From: Stentor coeruleus
Taxonomy: Eukaryota; Ciliophora; Heterotrichea; Heterotrichida; Stentoridae
Direction of reading: 5' to 3'
Length of the DNA: 32,552 bases
Assembly: GCA_001970955.1 (NCBI GenBank)
Contig: MPUH01000835.1
Location: 1-32,552, forward strand
The notes under the pieces are model-generated. The model did not search any database, had not been told where the DNA came from, and saw only the letters and a list, made by a program, of their open reading frames with translations. Every line of letters begins with the position of its first letter. Positions within the stretch are counted from its first letter, which is position 1. The position numbers were made by a program, and so were the translations under genes. Below are positions 10,074 through 21,590 of the stretch, piece after piece.

Positions 10074-10397
10074 GACTTCCAGGCTAAATTTTTTCCCTAT
10101 TTCATACCTTGCAGCTTTTTCCTTTATTTTGCTATAACATCATTGGCATGCAGTTTTTATTTTTTCAGAAAAATTTGTAATGCTTTTTGTATAACTTACC
10201 TTATCGTGCATTTATCTTTAAGCTATTTAAAATCAAGTTTTGAAGAATATATGAAGACTTTCGTATCAAATAATGACTATCCGACAATATCAGTAGTTTA
10301 CCTTGTATCTTTGTTTTTTTTCCGTATATGCATCAGTTTATTTAGTGAATTATTTTATTGTGTTAGCAGTATGTGGATTACAGATGCTTTCTATTGA
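10074..10397 (+). pseudogene. hydrophobic open frame, possibly a remnant
   Basis: A plus frame is open for 107 codons from just after a TAA (10071-10073) to TGA at 10395-10397. It has no ATG before codon ~60. The text is very hydrophobic (AFCITYLIVHLSLSYL, VVYLVSLFFFRICISLF), which T-rich DNA produces by chance. It could be a fragment of a membrane protein with a missing start, or nothing. No family recognised. Confidence 0.2.
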
Positions 10398-10882
10398 TTG
10401 GTTTCTTGTTACTATGTTTCCTAGAGGAAGTCAGGGGCTTTTGATGGTTTTTAGGTACTCTTAAACGGTGTCCTTGCGGTAAAGTGTTAAATAAGTAATT
10501 TTATAACTTTTTAAAAGCATTTTTAGTATTTTTAACTTCAAGCCAAATATTTTAATGATTTAATTTCCTATAATAAACTCCCATAATTCCAGATTCAATA
10601 TCATTAATATTAAAATTATCAAATCAAAAAGGTTCATGAAATTCAAATGACTGATTTTAAGTCAAATGCATAAATAATTTGCTATAAACTGATGAATGCA
10701 TGCTGAAATATGTCAAAGTGTTCTTTAACCTTAATTCGCTCTACATAGTCAATTTTCAAAAATTCCTTTCAAATCTACAATATTAAATATCGTTCTCGCA
10801 TTCAATTATTTTGTACAATTAAAGATATTTTCAATAAGCTCAGAGACTTTATTCTAATTCAAAGAATGGGCTTACAAAGCTT
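10398..10882. other. AT-rich flank, no gene seen
   Basis: No open frame of note. Bases ~10560-10870 are C-rich and G-poor on the plus strand, as in other 3' flanks of minus-strand genes. Confidence 0.4.
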
Positions 10883-11167
10883 TCAATTACTAAAGAGAAT
10901 ATTTATAAAATTTTCAGCGACACAATTTAAGGCCTCTTCCCTTTGGTTATTCTCCTTAAGAAGTTTTAGAGTTTTAAAACTAATGTCATTTTGTATATTT
11001 ATATTAATATACCCAGCATTATTTCCTTGTATATTGGGATAACTTCCACTTTCAATATCTTCTTCGGGCTCTATGTAATATTTTTTGATATATATATCTT
11101 CTGTATCTTTGCTTTCTTCATCATTATTTGTGTACTGATTATGAAGAGCATTAGGATTTGCTTGCAT
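10883..11167 (-). CDS. small acidic protein, unknown function
   Basis: This is a 94-residue protein starting at ATG 11167 (MQANPNALHNQYTNNDEES). It is polar and acidic in its first 45 residues (DDEES, EPEEDIESG). The end (~residues 60-94) is likely helical (ISFKTLKLLKENNQREEALN). No domain is recognised and there is no membrane segment. Both flanks show the strand skew typical of real genes here: C-poor and G-rich on plus upstream of the start (11300-11750), C-rich below the stop. That and the ordinary codon use favour a real gene. An unseen second exon is possible, but no 15-nt intron was found at its end. Confidence 0.5.
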   Translation of the reverse strand: MQANPNALHNQYTNNDEESKDTEDIYIKKYYIEPEEDIESGSYPNIQGNNAGYININIQNDISFKTLKLLKENNQREEALNCVAENFINILFSN

Positions 11168-12655
11168 CTTTGAATTAAATTCTTTATTTGTTAATCAAGA
11201 AATGCTTGTTGAATAATAGAAATTTAAGGTCCAGTAAGAATTGTTCTTATGTAATTAAAGCAGACTTATGTGTTTGATGCTATTTAAGGTTTATAAGTCC
11301 TTTATAATACAAATTGTAATGAATCATTTTAAAAATCGGTAGAATTGGAGGGTGCTGATTAGAGGGATGCTATTTGATTGGGCATATAGGATGATTTTGT
11401 AGCCTGATTTAGGATTGAATGGAATAAAGAGATGAATAGTAATTTTTCGATGTGCTTTATATACCATTTGAGGCATATTAGAATTACTTTTGATTATTTT
11501 TATGCTTTTAATTCACTTTTCTGTTAGATTTTAATGAATTTTTATTTTTACCCTTAGATAGGATGATTGTTTTTCGTATATTTTGGTTTTTTATAAGTAG
11601 ATTTAGTTTTGAAAATGCCTACGGGTGTTTATTTGTATGGTTAATTACATTTTTTAATACAAAAAGTGTTTGACTTTATTTTTTTATAAGATAGAATATT
11701 GTTGTTGGTAAAGTATTGTTTCCTAGAGTGCTATAAGTTAATTTATATTATTAAGCATAAAGCTACTTTATTAGGTATATCTTTTCATTCAATAATTTCG
11801 AATTCCAAACAAATAGCAAGCACCAAATTCACTTTTGGATTTTATAAAAATTTGAAAAACTAATAAATAGGATTTTTATGATCATAGTTCAATTAGTAAA
11901 TTTGTAATTAAATTGATCTCTTGCTTTCTGTATTGCCTGTCTAATTTATATTATAAATTTGATAAAAAAGTATAGTAAATGGCGAAGATTTTGTATGATA
12001 ATTGATATTTGAGTTTAAAATTTTGGTTTATGGATTATATTTTTAAATCTTAAACTTAAATATAGGATTTTTATTTTACTATAGTTACTTTAGTGATTTT
12101 TATTTGGTATTTAAAGGTTATTTATGCTTCTTATATTATTTTTTTCTTTAAATATTTGTAGACTATAAACTATTATATCCCTTGAAAATATAGAACTTTC
12201 ATATAGAGTTTTTATAATGATTCTTATAGTTGTGGATGTTAAATTCATCTTGAATTTCATCTTTAATATATCATAAATATTCTATAAAATATATCTTACG
12301 CTAACTTAATCAAATTCTTCTTTTGAGATAATATTTTATACTAATCGCATGCTTATTAAAACCTATAATTTTGCAAATCCATACTATAAAATATGATATT
12401 TTTATCATTTCACATCATTATTCTTAACAAAAAATATAAACTACATTAGCATTAGTTAGGAATTATTGCTTGACTATTGTCCAGCCCTTGTCATATAAAC
12501 TACATGATCTTTCAAAAAATATTATACAAAAGCCTTAAAATTCCAGTATGAATCTCAAATTTAAATCACTCATATATCCTAATATAAAAGTCACTTCAAT
12601 CTATATATTATTCAATCACAACCTCATATAAAGTTAAATAATCCTATATATCTAC
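11168..12655. other. AT-rich intergenic DNA with a dispersed repeat copy
   Basis: No gene seen. Bases 11300-11750 are G-rich on the plus strand and 12240-12640 C-rich. Copy A of the 45-bp repeat lies at 12447-12491. Confidence 0.5.
12447..12491 (+). repeat. 45-bp dispersed repeat, copy A
   Basis: It begins TAGCATTAGTTAGGA and ends CCAGCCCTTGT. It matches copy B at 31927-31971 in the same orientation at 42 of 45 positions, and all three differences are C/T. Similarity stops sharply at both ends. It lies ~165 bp beyond the stop of the sorting nexin gene. Not identified as a known element or RNA. Confidence 0.75.
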
Positions 12656-14257
12656 TTAAGTTTTTAAAGAAACCCTTGGAGTGTTAACTTTTGAAAGGAT
12701 ATTTTCGGTTCTAATTTTGCTCAAATTGCCTATCAACTCTCCCCATATTACATGAAATTTAGTTACATGGGTGCACATGCTTCTAGCAAACTCAGTAAAA
12801 TGCAAATTCTCTATAAGCTGATTATCTTTTAAAACCCTAAGCATTTCTGATTTGGACTGGTAGTTTATATAAGTAAACTCATCCCTAATTCTAATCAGAT
12901 CGTCTGAGTCTTTCCTACACATTTTACTAAGCGCCAAAGTTTTATCATTTTTCAACACAGAAGCATTCCACAAATCCTCATTTGTCAAACCCCATTTATT
13001 TAAATCCCCAGCAGTCCATAATTTTTCTTTTTTTTGAGCAAGTTTGATTTTAGCTTTTTCATAATTATCATATTTCTGATCCCGTTCTCGAAAAATTTCT
13101 TTTAATGGGCTAACTTCATAGTACCCATACTTGAAAAACATATTGAAATATCCTTTCATCATCTCTGCAGATTTAAGCTCATGCTCAGACCAATATGAAA
13201 ATGTATTTCTTAGGCTTGAATATAAGGGTTTATATGCTTCAACCTACTTAAATATTACTTCACTAATAAAAGTTTGCACGTTTTCTAATGTTTCATAGCA
13301 TTTTGATAACTCCATTATGAGCTCTGAGATTCCTTTTAGAGCATTGATAACCTCATCACTTGTTCGTTTGATTTTTTTTTTCATTGACTCGACAACATTT
13401 AGATACTCGCATAGGGAAACTTTTTCGCTTTCGTCGTTGAACAGATTGCATATGGCAAAACCATCTATAGTCCAATAGTCTTCAATTTTGGAAATTTTTG
13501 ATAACTTTTTTCCTTTTTTCTTGACTTCTTGAAAGATTTGGTAGTCTGTTTCCATGAGGAATGACTCTAGGTATGAACTTCGCTTTAGAAGAGGATTACG
13601 AGTCATGGCATTTATGAACCTTTCTAGAAAATATTGCTGTTTATTACTAGCATCATTTGACTTCCTAAATCTTTTTGGAGGTGATGGGGGCAAATAAACC
13701 CCAGGGAAAATATTGGCCAACACTTTCCTGAGCCACACAAAATCATCAGCTTGCCTTTCAACTATCCATCCAAAAGGCTCACTAGTCACTGGATACACCT
13801 TTTTACCTTTTAAAACCCCAGCCAATGCTTCATCAACTCTAAATACTTCTTACTGTCCAAGTGTTATTTTAATATTCTCTTCTGAAGATAAAGTATTTTC
13901 CTTTAGTTTCGCTGTGTTTAATGTATAAGTAGAACTATCAAGTTTTTTTTTGGACTCTAATTCAAGTGATAGTCTTTTTATATTAGAATCATCATGGCTT
14001 TCTGATACATCAATGCTTTCTGATACATCAATGCTTTCTGGTACATCAATTTTTAAAGGTTCAGGTTCTTTTGATGCACTTGAGATTACCATATCTTGGA
14101 AACATTGGACAATGTACTGTAGCTGTTCAAATGTGTAAGCATCAATATCTCCACCTTTAAAGGTATCGCAATATCTTAAGAAGTCTTCTGGGTTTAAGGA
14201 ATTGTCGATTATCTGCTCTTTAAGATAGTTTTGCTTATATTCACGGCTTTGGCTCAT
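12656..14257 (-). CDS. PX-domain sorting nexin-like protein (three exons)
   Basis: Two 15-nt introns (13839-13853 and 13244-13258) join three open stretches into 523 residues. Residues 1-135 are a polar, Ser/Glu-rich N-terminus with a tandem SIDVSE repeat. A PX domain lies at about 145-235: WIVERQADDFVWLRKVL is the conserved R...DF.WL block, and VYLPPSPPKRF holds the PPxK-type loop. PX domains bind phosphoinositides, usually PI3P, and recruit proteins to endosomes. The remaining ~280 residues are helical and charged (ESMKKKIKRTSDEVINALKG, IKLAQKKEKLW), as in the BAR-like region of SNX1/2/4-type nexins. A role in endosomal or phagosomal membrane trafficking is inferred. The exact subfamily is not clear. 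The start lies 19 bp after the stop of the WBP4-like gene. Confidence 0.85.
13244..13258 (-). other. 15-nt intron (sorting nexin intron 2)
   Basis: GTAATATTTAAGTAG on the minus strand, phase 0, containing in-frame stops. Its removal joins ...TFISE to VEAYKP in frame. Confidence 0.9.
13839..13853 (-). other. 15-nt intron (sorting nexin intron 1)
   Basis: GTAAGAAGTATTTAG on the minus strand, splitting a Gln codon (CA|A). Its removal joins ...ITLGQ to VDEALAG in frame. Confidence 0.9.
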
Positions 14258-14276
14258 ATATTACTATTACATAATC

Positions 14277-15059
14277 TTAAGGGAGTTGCAAAGGTTTAGA
14301 TTTAAAATTCCTTTTCTTAAAACTAGAAGATGTATGCAGGTCTTTGAATACAGGCTTATCTATAAGTTCTTCTTCAATTTTCTTCTCATCCAGCTGTTTT
14401 TTCAAAATCTCAGTTATTTCAATAACTTCACTTTTTTTCCCCTCTTCGCCTTCAAATTTTTTTATATGTTTCACCTCATCTCCATCAGCTTTTATCTTAT
14501 TTTTCTCATTTTCTATATTTAAATTTGCTTCATCATCTTTGTTTTTTAATGCCACTTCACTACTTTCACTTTCTAAATCCTCTCCACCAAACCAATACCC
14601 AGCTTGTGTTTCAGTCCATTGGCCGATTTCCCTTTCTTCGTATTCTTCTCCTGCACCATAGTAAACTTTTTCATAGTCCTCAACAATAACTGATTGAACT
14701 GTTTCTTCTTGTATATCTTCATCTCTTAAGCCAATAGGTTTATTTGATTGTGTTTTCCCACTAAGACGATTTTTGAAATATCTCCTTCCTGTACTTGTAT
14801 CGTTTATAAGGACCCATACATTTTTGACACGATTGTTTGTTGTGCTGTATTGACCTTGGACTAGGGCCTCATTTAAACTAGTTGGCAGCTCAGGATCAAG
14901 CTTTGATTTTTTGTAAGGATTTTTGTTGCTTTTTTTTGATGTGTAGAACATTTTGGCTGCTCGGGCTCGCATGTGTCTTTCGGAGTTTTCGTGCTTGTGG
15001 AGGAAAGATGTTGGGACAGAGGTCTTGCAGATTTCGCAAAAAGTTTTGCTTTTGTCCAT
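14277..15059 (-). CDS. WBP4/FBP21-like splicing protein (U1-type zinc finger, WW-like domain)
   Basis: This is a 260-residue protein. Residues 8-29 form a U1/matrin-type C2H2 finger with Cys8, Cys11, His23 and His29 (C-x2-C-x11-H-x5-H), directly at the N-terminus as in WBP4. Residues ~82-107 (WVLINDTSTGRRYF then KTQSNKP) match a WW domain: first Trp, aromatic pair, Asn and closing Pro. The second Trp is replaced by Ser, which may weaken proline-ligand binding. The rest is acidic and lysine-rich, ending in a basic tail (FKKRNFKSKPLQLP). WBP4/FBP21 is a spliceosome component in other eukaryotes, so a role in pre-mRNA splicing is the best guess. Its stop is 19 bp before the ATG of the sorting nexin gene on the same strand. 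Confidence 0.7.
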   Translation of the reverse strand: MDKSKTFCEICKTSVPTSFLHKHENSERHMRARAAKMFYTSKKSNKNPYKKSKLDPELPTSLNEALVQGQYSTTNNRVKNVWVLINDTSTGRRYFKNRLSGKTQSNKPIGLRDEDIQEETVQSVIVEDYEKVYYGAGEEYEEREIGQWTETQAGYWFGGEDLESESSEVALKNKDDEANLNIENEKNKIKADGDEVKHIKKFEGEEGKKSEVIEITEILKKQLDEKKIEEELIDKPVFKDLHTSSSFKKRNFKSKPLQLP

Positions 15060-15189
15060 TTTAAGATTATTTTAAAATCCTGCAATGTTAGTATATTATG
15101 AATTTTATAACTTTATAGAAATCATTATTTTGATAATTTTTAATGGAAAACTGTATTGAAAGTATCTAATCTATTATTTATTATCAGTT

Positions 15190-17583
15190 TTATGATAAAT
15201 TGCTATTGTCTTCTACTAAATGATCAGCATTAATAATAATAGAATCAGGGTTAACTGTATCATCACAATTACGGAATGTTATTGGCTTATTATCTTCTAT
15301 CAAGTCATTCAAATTTTCAGATTTTTTTTCTTCATTAGAAAACTGATTGTTTTCAGCGTTGAAATAAACAACAGAAATTTCATTATTTTCTTCAGACCTT
15401 TCAGGTACTTTATTTTTAAGTATTTTTTTCAATGTTTCTGGAGTGCAATGCATGCATATTACTGAATAAATTATTTGAAATGTAAGTAAGTCTAGCATCC
15501 AGAAAATCATAAAATTAGCAGTCCAGTAGGTTGAATACCCTATGCAGATATCAAGAGTCATATAAATCACTCCTCCAAAACACATCACAATCAAAATCAC
15601 TGACAACAAAATGCTTAAAATCACATACTTTCTATTATTAACATAATAGAAATTCAAGAAAAATAATGCAATAATAGGTACCTGGGCTAGCGCATATCCA
15701 CAAGCTCCTTTATAAAACTGGCTTCTATCAAAATGCTCAAAGTCCGATTCATATTTAGTATCAGGCTTATCAAATTTATAATATATCGCTCCAATCAAAG
15801 TTAAGATAAGCAACTCACTAACAAAAGCTTGAGCACATAATAATAGTCTCCTTAAACCTGGCTGTTTATACCAAAAAGCTGTTAGTGGATACATAAATAA
15901 AAATAAAAATTTCACTGTTTTATATGAACGAACATTCTTGTCTTTAAAATAAAAAAATATAGAAAATGACAGGTATAAGAATAACAAAGTTGAGTAACTG
16001 CTTATAGGTCCTTTACCAAAACCACAGATTGGAAAATGTATATCATAGGGACCTAAAATGTTAGATTTTGTATTCCCAATAGCGAAGTAAATATAAACTT
16101 TGCCGCCTGATTTAAATGTGAATTTTGTTATCTCAGCCTTACCGTTATTAATCTCCACAGTTGTTTTATTAGTTTTGTTGTTAATTATGTATCCTATTCC
16201 TTTATCAGCTTCTGCATCGCCTATTAAAACTATCTGAACAGCATCTTTTGGGTAATTTTTAACGTATTTTCCTTTTTTGGTTTTAACTTCAACTGCAAAA
16301 TGCAAATGTTCTCCTTTATTAATATTGAAATTTCCTAAATTAGTTGCTTTTATTACAACTGGAATGATTGTTATATTATTAATAACATTTGATACTTTTT
16401 CACATGTAATGTTAATAGACATTTCTTCAGATTTTAAGAAATAAACGTTAGTTGTCACTATTCCAATGCTGTTATAAATAGAATAATTCCCATGAATTTC
16501 TTGTGATATAGATGAAATTGTAATCAATGAAGGTAGTGAATAAAGTCCATAATCTTCTGCTATAATCCTTATAATGAGTGTCAATGGATAGCCTTGGATT
16601 ATTTTTTTTGAGCTAGTTCTAACATTAATTCTCATTATATCATTGTAAACTAAAAAAGGCTGGGAATATGCTACCACATTATAACTCATGCATTCAGCAC
16701 GCAATCTAAAAAGTCCGCCTGAAAATATCCTAAAACTTTGAAAGCTGATAAATGCTTTGTATGTTGTGCCATTAAGTCTATTGCTTAGCTTTGTTCCTGA
16801 ACAATGAGCTTGATAGCATTCTAATGATAAATTTATATTATATATTTCAGATTGAGTTTCAAAATATTGTTTGAAATAATCCCCTACCCCTATAGTCACT
16901 GATATATAATCTGAGCTAGTAGTTAACGCTGATGAAGTATTAAAAAACTCAGGCAGCTTAATAAAAAGTAAGCTTAAAGGTTTAATACTGATAATTTTCT
17001 TGTCAAAAACATACCCTGATGAAGCTTTAAGCTCAATATCACCAGGTTTCGAAACTTTTACCCTGAAAAACCCAAAGCCAGCTATGTCCTTATCTTTTTC
17101 ACCAAACATAAAGGAAGAATTTGAAGTTAAAGTTATGGGTTTAGGATAAGAAAACTCTGCATTTGAAAATTCAATAGATATGTAAACATTGAAAAAAAAT
17201 GATATGGTTTGGATTTCAAAGCATGATATGGATATTGTGAATATGTCTTTTAGTAGTCTTTGATGTGAATAGTAAGCATCTGTAAGGCCATTGCTTGAAG
17301 CCAATAGGGTGAATAGATTGGTGTAGTTTGTGGAGATTTGATTAAAAGTTAAGGATGGGTCATTGTAGGCTTTGGATAAAATGCCATTGAGGATATTGTT
17401 TGGAAAACTGCTTAGGATTATTGTTGAGTTGATGCCAATTTTTTCTGATATCGATGGACGTATTGATATTGAAAATATAATATAATTTTCATAGATGATC
17501 TAAATAGCTGATACTTCTGTGTAGTTGTAGAAATCTAATGCATATGATAGTAATGATAAGGCTATTATGAATTTCAATATCAT
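15190..17583 (-). CDS. polycystin-1-like membrane protein without channel domain (paralogue 1 of 3)
   Basis: Joining the first exon (ATG at 17583) through a 15-nt intron (17500-17514) gives 792 residues. Residues 1-17 are a signal peptide (MILKFIIALSLLSYALDF). A beta-rich extracellular region of ~500 residues follows, with many N-glycosylation-type NxS/T sites. Near 515-520 is a short Cys/Gly motif (CGFGKGPIS), just before the first of five membrane segments: ~523-542, 575-597, 624-643, 648-670 and 681-706. An acidic cytoplasmic tail of ~85 residues ends the protein. The block PLTAFWYKQPGLRRLLLC before segment 2, and YWTANF...DLLTFQIIY in segment 5, resemble the conserved first five helices of polycystin-1 proteins (FxRxQR..., WLxSFxxS...QP). 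There is no PLAT domain, no clear HLT GPS cleavage site and no C-terminal channel part. A surface receptor or adhesion role is inferred. Confidence 0.75.
17500..17514 (-). other. 15-nt intron (paralogue 1)
   Basis: GTATCAGCTATTTAG on the minus strand, phase 0, after codon 23, directly behind the signal peptide. Its removal joins ...DFYNYTE to IIYENY in frame. Confidence 0.9.
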
Positions 17584-18626
17584 TTTTATTATAGATTTTG
17601 TTAATAGGAGATATAGTTTTATTTTATTAGAGACGGTTTGGGTACTGGAGTTTGTATTATGAGTATGCTATTAGAAGGAGTAATTAATTCAGAAGCTCTA
17701 TTATTTTATATAGAATAATTAAAAACATTAGCTCTTTAACTCTAAATCTACAGATAATTATTTTCATCTTTCACTTGTCTTTAAAAAATTTATAATTTGT
17801 ATTATCTTAAATTGAAAGCTTTCTAATTTGCAACCGTGGACTTTAAATTAAAATCATTTTAAAACTATATCCACGTAAAGTAATATTATATTAAAAAGCG
17901 AATTACCATAAAGTAACTTTATTGGATATCCTTTTACATAGTAATGTAGTATAATTAATAGTTCATAGCACACTTAAATATGCCTTACATTGATTGATAC
18001 TAATTTTTAATTTTTTTTTCATGCTCTAAGCATACCTTATATTGACTGATACTACTTTTAATTTTTTTTCATGCTCTAAGGTTATTATCGAAATAATGTT
18101 TCAAATAATAACTATTTCACGAATTTTTTTAAATATTCCTAGATATTTTTTACATCTTTAAGTATGATTCTTTAATTAAAATATGAAAATTCGAGATACT
18201 ATTTTAATTATTTGTAATAATTTGACCATAGGTACTATTATTCATAATAAATCATAATTTTTAATATGATTAATAAATATATTTGTCTACTTATTCAGAA
18301 TCAAAAATGCGTTGATATATTTTTGCAATTTTTAACAGAAGTATATTTGGCAATTTTTCCCAATACTAGAGAGTTTTCACTACTTGATTGATAGGAATTT
18401 ATGGTAAATTTAGTAATGAACTATAATAAATCTTATGTTCCTCTTAGAAACTAAAAATACTTATTTAAAATAGCATCCTAACACTCTAAATACACATAAA
18501 CCATAATAATCATCTTGAAACTTAAACATTTTATTTATATAAATATTGCTATGAATTAGTTTGAGAATGACATGGCTCTAATTTAAAAGGTTTCTCTTCC
18601 TTAGTGCTGACTCAACCTCTGTAATT
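17584..18626. other. AT-rich intergenic DNA with a short tandem repeat
   Basis: No gene seen. Contains the ~52-bp tandem duplication at 17983-18080. Confidence 0.5.
17983..18080. repeat. imperfect tandem duplication, two ~47-bp units
   Basis: The unit beginning CCTTACATTGATTGATAC and ending TTTCATGCTCTAAG (17983-18030) recurs at 18035-18080 with a few substitutions and a shorter T run. The period is about 52 bp. Confidence 0.8.
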
Positions 18627-18982
18627 ATGCTAGATATTCATCATAGAGTTTTAGAATGAATTAGTCATGCTTATGAGTTATCCTTTGGTGGATGCGGAGC
18701 CATAACTATTCCCCCAAAGTCAAGTTCTTATGAGTTGGATGAAGCTGGCTAACTAAGCCTATTTAATTCGCAAGTAGAAATCTTGCTACTACTCAAAAAC
18801 TTTATAACTCTGAAAGAGCTCTCTATCCTCATAGTCTCAAAAAAACAGTTGGCTATGATGGAACTAAGTTAAAATTTAGTAGTAAATAATTTTCAGCAGT
18901 TCAAAGCGTTTTCCTTATAGAACTCGATTAAATTGTAGACTTTGGACAATCACATATCTGTTTGTGGAACTTGCGTAAGTGA
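18627..18982 (+). pseudogene. decayed coding remnant, unknown family
   Basis: One plus frame from ATG 18627 gives MLDIHHRVLE, a TGA, then ISHAYELSFGGCGAITIPPK and SSSYELDEAG before a TAA. A second frame continues from about 18767 to TGA 18980-18982 with only two TAA in ~70 codons (NLATTQKLYNSERALYPHS, TVGYDGTKLKF, IVDFGQSHICLWNLRK). GC is higher than in the flanks. I infer one former gene with a frameshift near 18745 and several stops. The FGG and YELD motifs are faintly kelch-like, but too little remains to say. Confidence 0.4.
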
Positions 18983-19121
18983 ATGTTAAATCTTAGCTAT
19001 ATTCCTATAATTAAACAACAATCATTAAGAGTTAAATCTATAACAATCTTGATTACCTATATTTTTATTATATAATTTATAAGCTTTGATTTATCATAAC
19101 TATATTAGTAATAAAAATTAA

Positions 19122-21590
19122 TTACCCTGCAACATTAACGTCAATTTCATTAAAATCAGCTACACAAAGTGCTTCTGATTCAATTTTAGCTTCTTCTAAG
19201 TTATCTTTATTTTCAGGTAGTGAAAAACTAGCATTCGATATATTTTTATTAATGGCTGAATTTCCTCCAGCATTTTCTGTGTTATCATAATCTAAATGAA
19301 CTACAATAACACCTTGATCTTTTTTGGTTTCTTCAGTTTGTGCACCTTCAAGTAATATTTTATAGTTTTTCGGAAGTAACAGCATGAAAATAAATGAATA
19401 TAAAATCTGAAATGTGATTAGATCAAACACCCAAAAGATCATAAAATTTGCGGTCCAGTAAGTTGAGTAGCCAATGCAGGATTTGGTATTCATATAAATA
19501 ACCCCTCCGAAACATAAAAAAATCAAAACAGCACTTAATATTATGTTCAAAACAATAGCTTTCCTATTATTGGCAAAGTAAAAATTCAATATAAAAAATG
19601 TTATTATCGGTGCTTGAGCTAGAGCATATCCTTCAGCACCAATCATAAGTTGATATTTATTAAAGTGCTCAAAGTCAGAATAAATAGTAGCACTTGTACT
19701 ATCATTAGCAAAATACATAGCCCCAATCATAGTTATAATAAGCAATTCACTGATGAAAGCTTGTGCACATAATAATAATCTTCTATATCCAGGTTGTTTA
19801 TAACAAAAAGCTGTGAGTGGGTATATAAAGAAAAACAAATGTCGAACAGGCTTGTATGAACGAACATTCCTATCGAAATAATAAAATATTGCTGATAATG
19901 CGATATAAAGGGCTACAAGGACTGAATAACTACTTATGGGACCTGAATGAAGACCACATATAGGGAAATCTACATAAAAAGGCCCAAGTGTACTAGATTT
20001 AGTATTCCCAATAGCAAAGTGTATATAAACTTTACCACTTGTACTGAATGTTTGCTTGTATGAATCCCATTATTAACTTCAAATTTCAATTTTTGATAGC
20101 CGTTAAATTCATAATCATATTCANAGGCATAAATCATGAATCCCATTATTAACTTCAAATTTCAATTTTTGATAGCCGTTAAATTCATAATCATATTCAA
20201 GACCTAGTCTTGCATCTCCATCAATTATAGCCCATGCAGGATATCCATTGTAATCATACATTATATCACCATATTGATCTAAAATATGCACCTTAAAACT
20301 TAAGCATTGTCCTTCAACTACTCTTTTTTCACCAATGCTAAAAGCTATTAATGTTAGTTTTTTTATATTAATATCTTTAATAATTTTTGTAACATTATCA
20401 CATTTTATACTGATAGAATTTTTTCCATAGTCCAAAAAGGTAATATCTTTAGTTAAAATTCCATTTCTATAATCAATAGAGTCGTTACTGTCACTGCTAT
20501 CATTGAGTATGATTTCTAATGACGATGAAATATCTAAATCGCAATATTTAAAATAAACATCGTCATCTTCTGCTATTAATCTTATAGTAAGATTCTGAGA
20601 TACACCTTGACTTGCTACTTTTGGACTTAGTTTTGCATTGATTTTTTTAAGATTGTTATACACATAAATATTTTCAGATAAATTATATATTTCATAGTCT
20701 TTAATTTTAGCTTTTAGTTTAAAGCATCCACTTGAAAGAACTTGGATGTTATTAAAAGTTACCATTGAGTCTTTTGTTTTCTTCGATAAATTAACTTCAT
20801 TAAGCTTTGTACCTGAACAATAGTTATTGTTGCAATCCAGGCTTAATTCTATTGTGTATCTTTGATATTGCTTATTTAGTATTTGACCCAGATAATTTCC
20901 TACAGCGATTTTGACTGTAAAAGTATCTGAAGTATTAAATATTCCTTGGGCGTAAGGAAAATCGATAAAAATCAAAGTCATTGGATAAACATTGATAAGT
21001 TTTATCACAGAGTTAAAATTCCCAGCTGAAGCAGTAAGAAAAAACGCTCCTTCTTCTCTAAAAGTTATTTCAATTTCTCCTGATTTAGTAATTTCCTTTT
21101 CAACTTTATTAAATTTATATGAATCAGAAGTCAAAGTTATAATCTCAATTTCATTCCATATGCTGCCGCTAGAAGTTTTCAAATTTATAAACACAGTAAA
21201 AGTAAAAGATATAGTTTGATTTTCACAGAAATCCATTTCTATATAAAAATTCTCTCTTAAAAATCTTTTAGGTGTGTAATAAGCATCCAAATAGTTTTCA
21301 CTTGATGCCAAAATTGAGAATGGCTGATTAAAAGATGTGGAAATAGTATCAAAGAGTAAAGGTTGATTGCTATAATGTTTTATGAGGGTACCATTAAGAA
21401 TTCCTTTTGGGATGCTGCTTAGAACTATTGTTGAATTGTAGTTGATTTTTTCATTTGGAGAAGGACTTACGGTTATTGAAAAAGTTACCAAATCGCTATG
21501 AGTGAGATTGGGAACTGATTTTTCTTGATAGTTCTGCAATGATAACCCTGCTGCTAAGTTGAGTATGGCAAAAAATTGTAGGAAAATCAT
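19122..21590 (-). CDS. polycystin-1-like membrane protein (paralogue 2 of 3), broken by an assembly join
   Basis: ATG at 21590 opens with a signal peptide (MIFLQFFAILNLAAGLSLQN) and runs on without the intron seen in its sisters. A beta-rich region of ~480 residues parallels paralogue 1: LGQILNKQYQ, then CSGTKLNEVNLS (sister CSGTKLSNRLNG). At N20124 two 64-bp copies abut and the frame is lost. Beyond the join the same protein resumes (STSGKVYIHFAIGNTKSS then LGPFYVDFPICG). It continues through five membrane segments, with PLTAFCYKQPGYRRLLLC before the second, to an acidic tail ending at TAA 19122. Collapsing the duplicated 64 bp still leaves a one-base frame mismatch near 20055. That could be consensus error at a contig end or a true frameshift. 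I favour error, because the rest is well conserved. Confidence 0.7.
20060..20199. repeat. duplicated 64 bp around N20124 (assembly join)
   Basis: Bases 20060-20123 recur identically at 20136-20199, with N at 20124 and 11 bases between. The copies encode the same EYDYEFNGYQKLKFEVNNG text twice, which no sister gene has, so an assembly artefact is the best reading. Confidence 0.9.

Noticed and set aside
14286..14661. Plus-strand open frames opposite the WBP4-like and neighbouring minus-strand genes.
   Set aside because: They are antisense shadows: Phe/Ser/Leu-rich low-complexity text created by Lys/Glu-rich coding on the other strand.
20060..20199. A real internal protein repeat in polycystin-like paralogue 2.
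   Set aside because: The nucleotide copies are identical and centred on an N, and sister genes lack the repeat.
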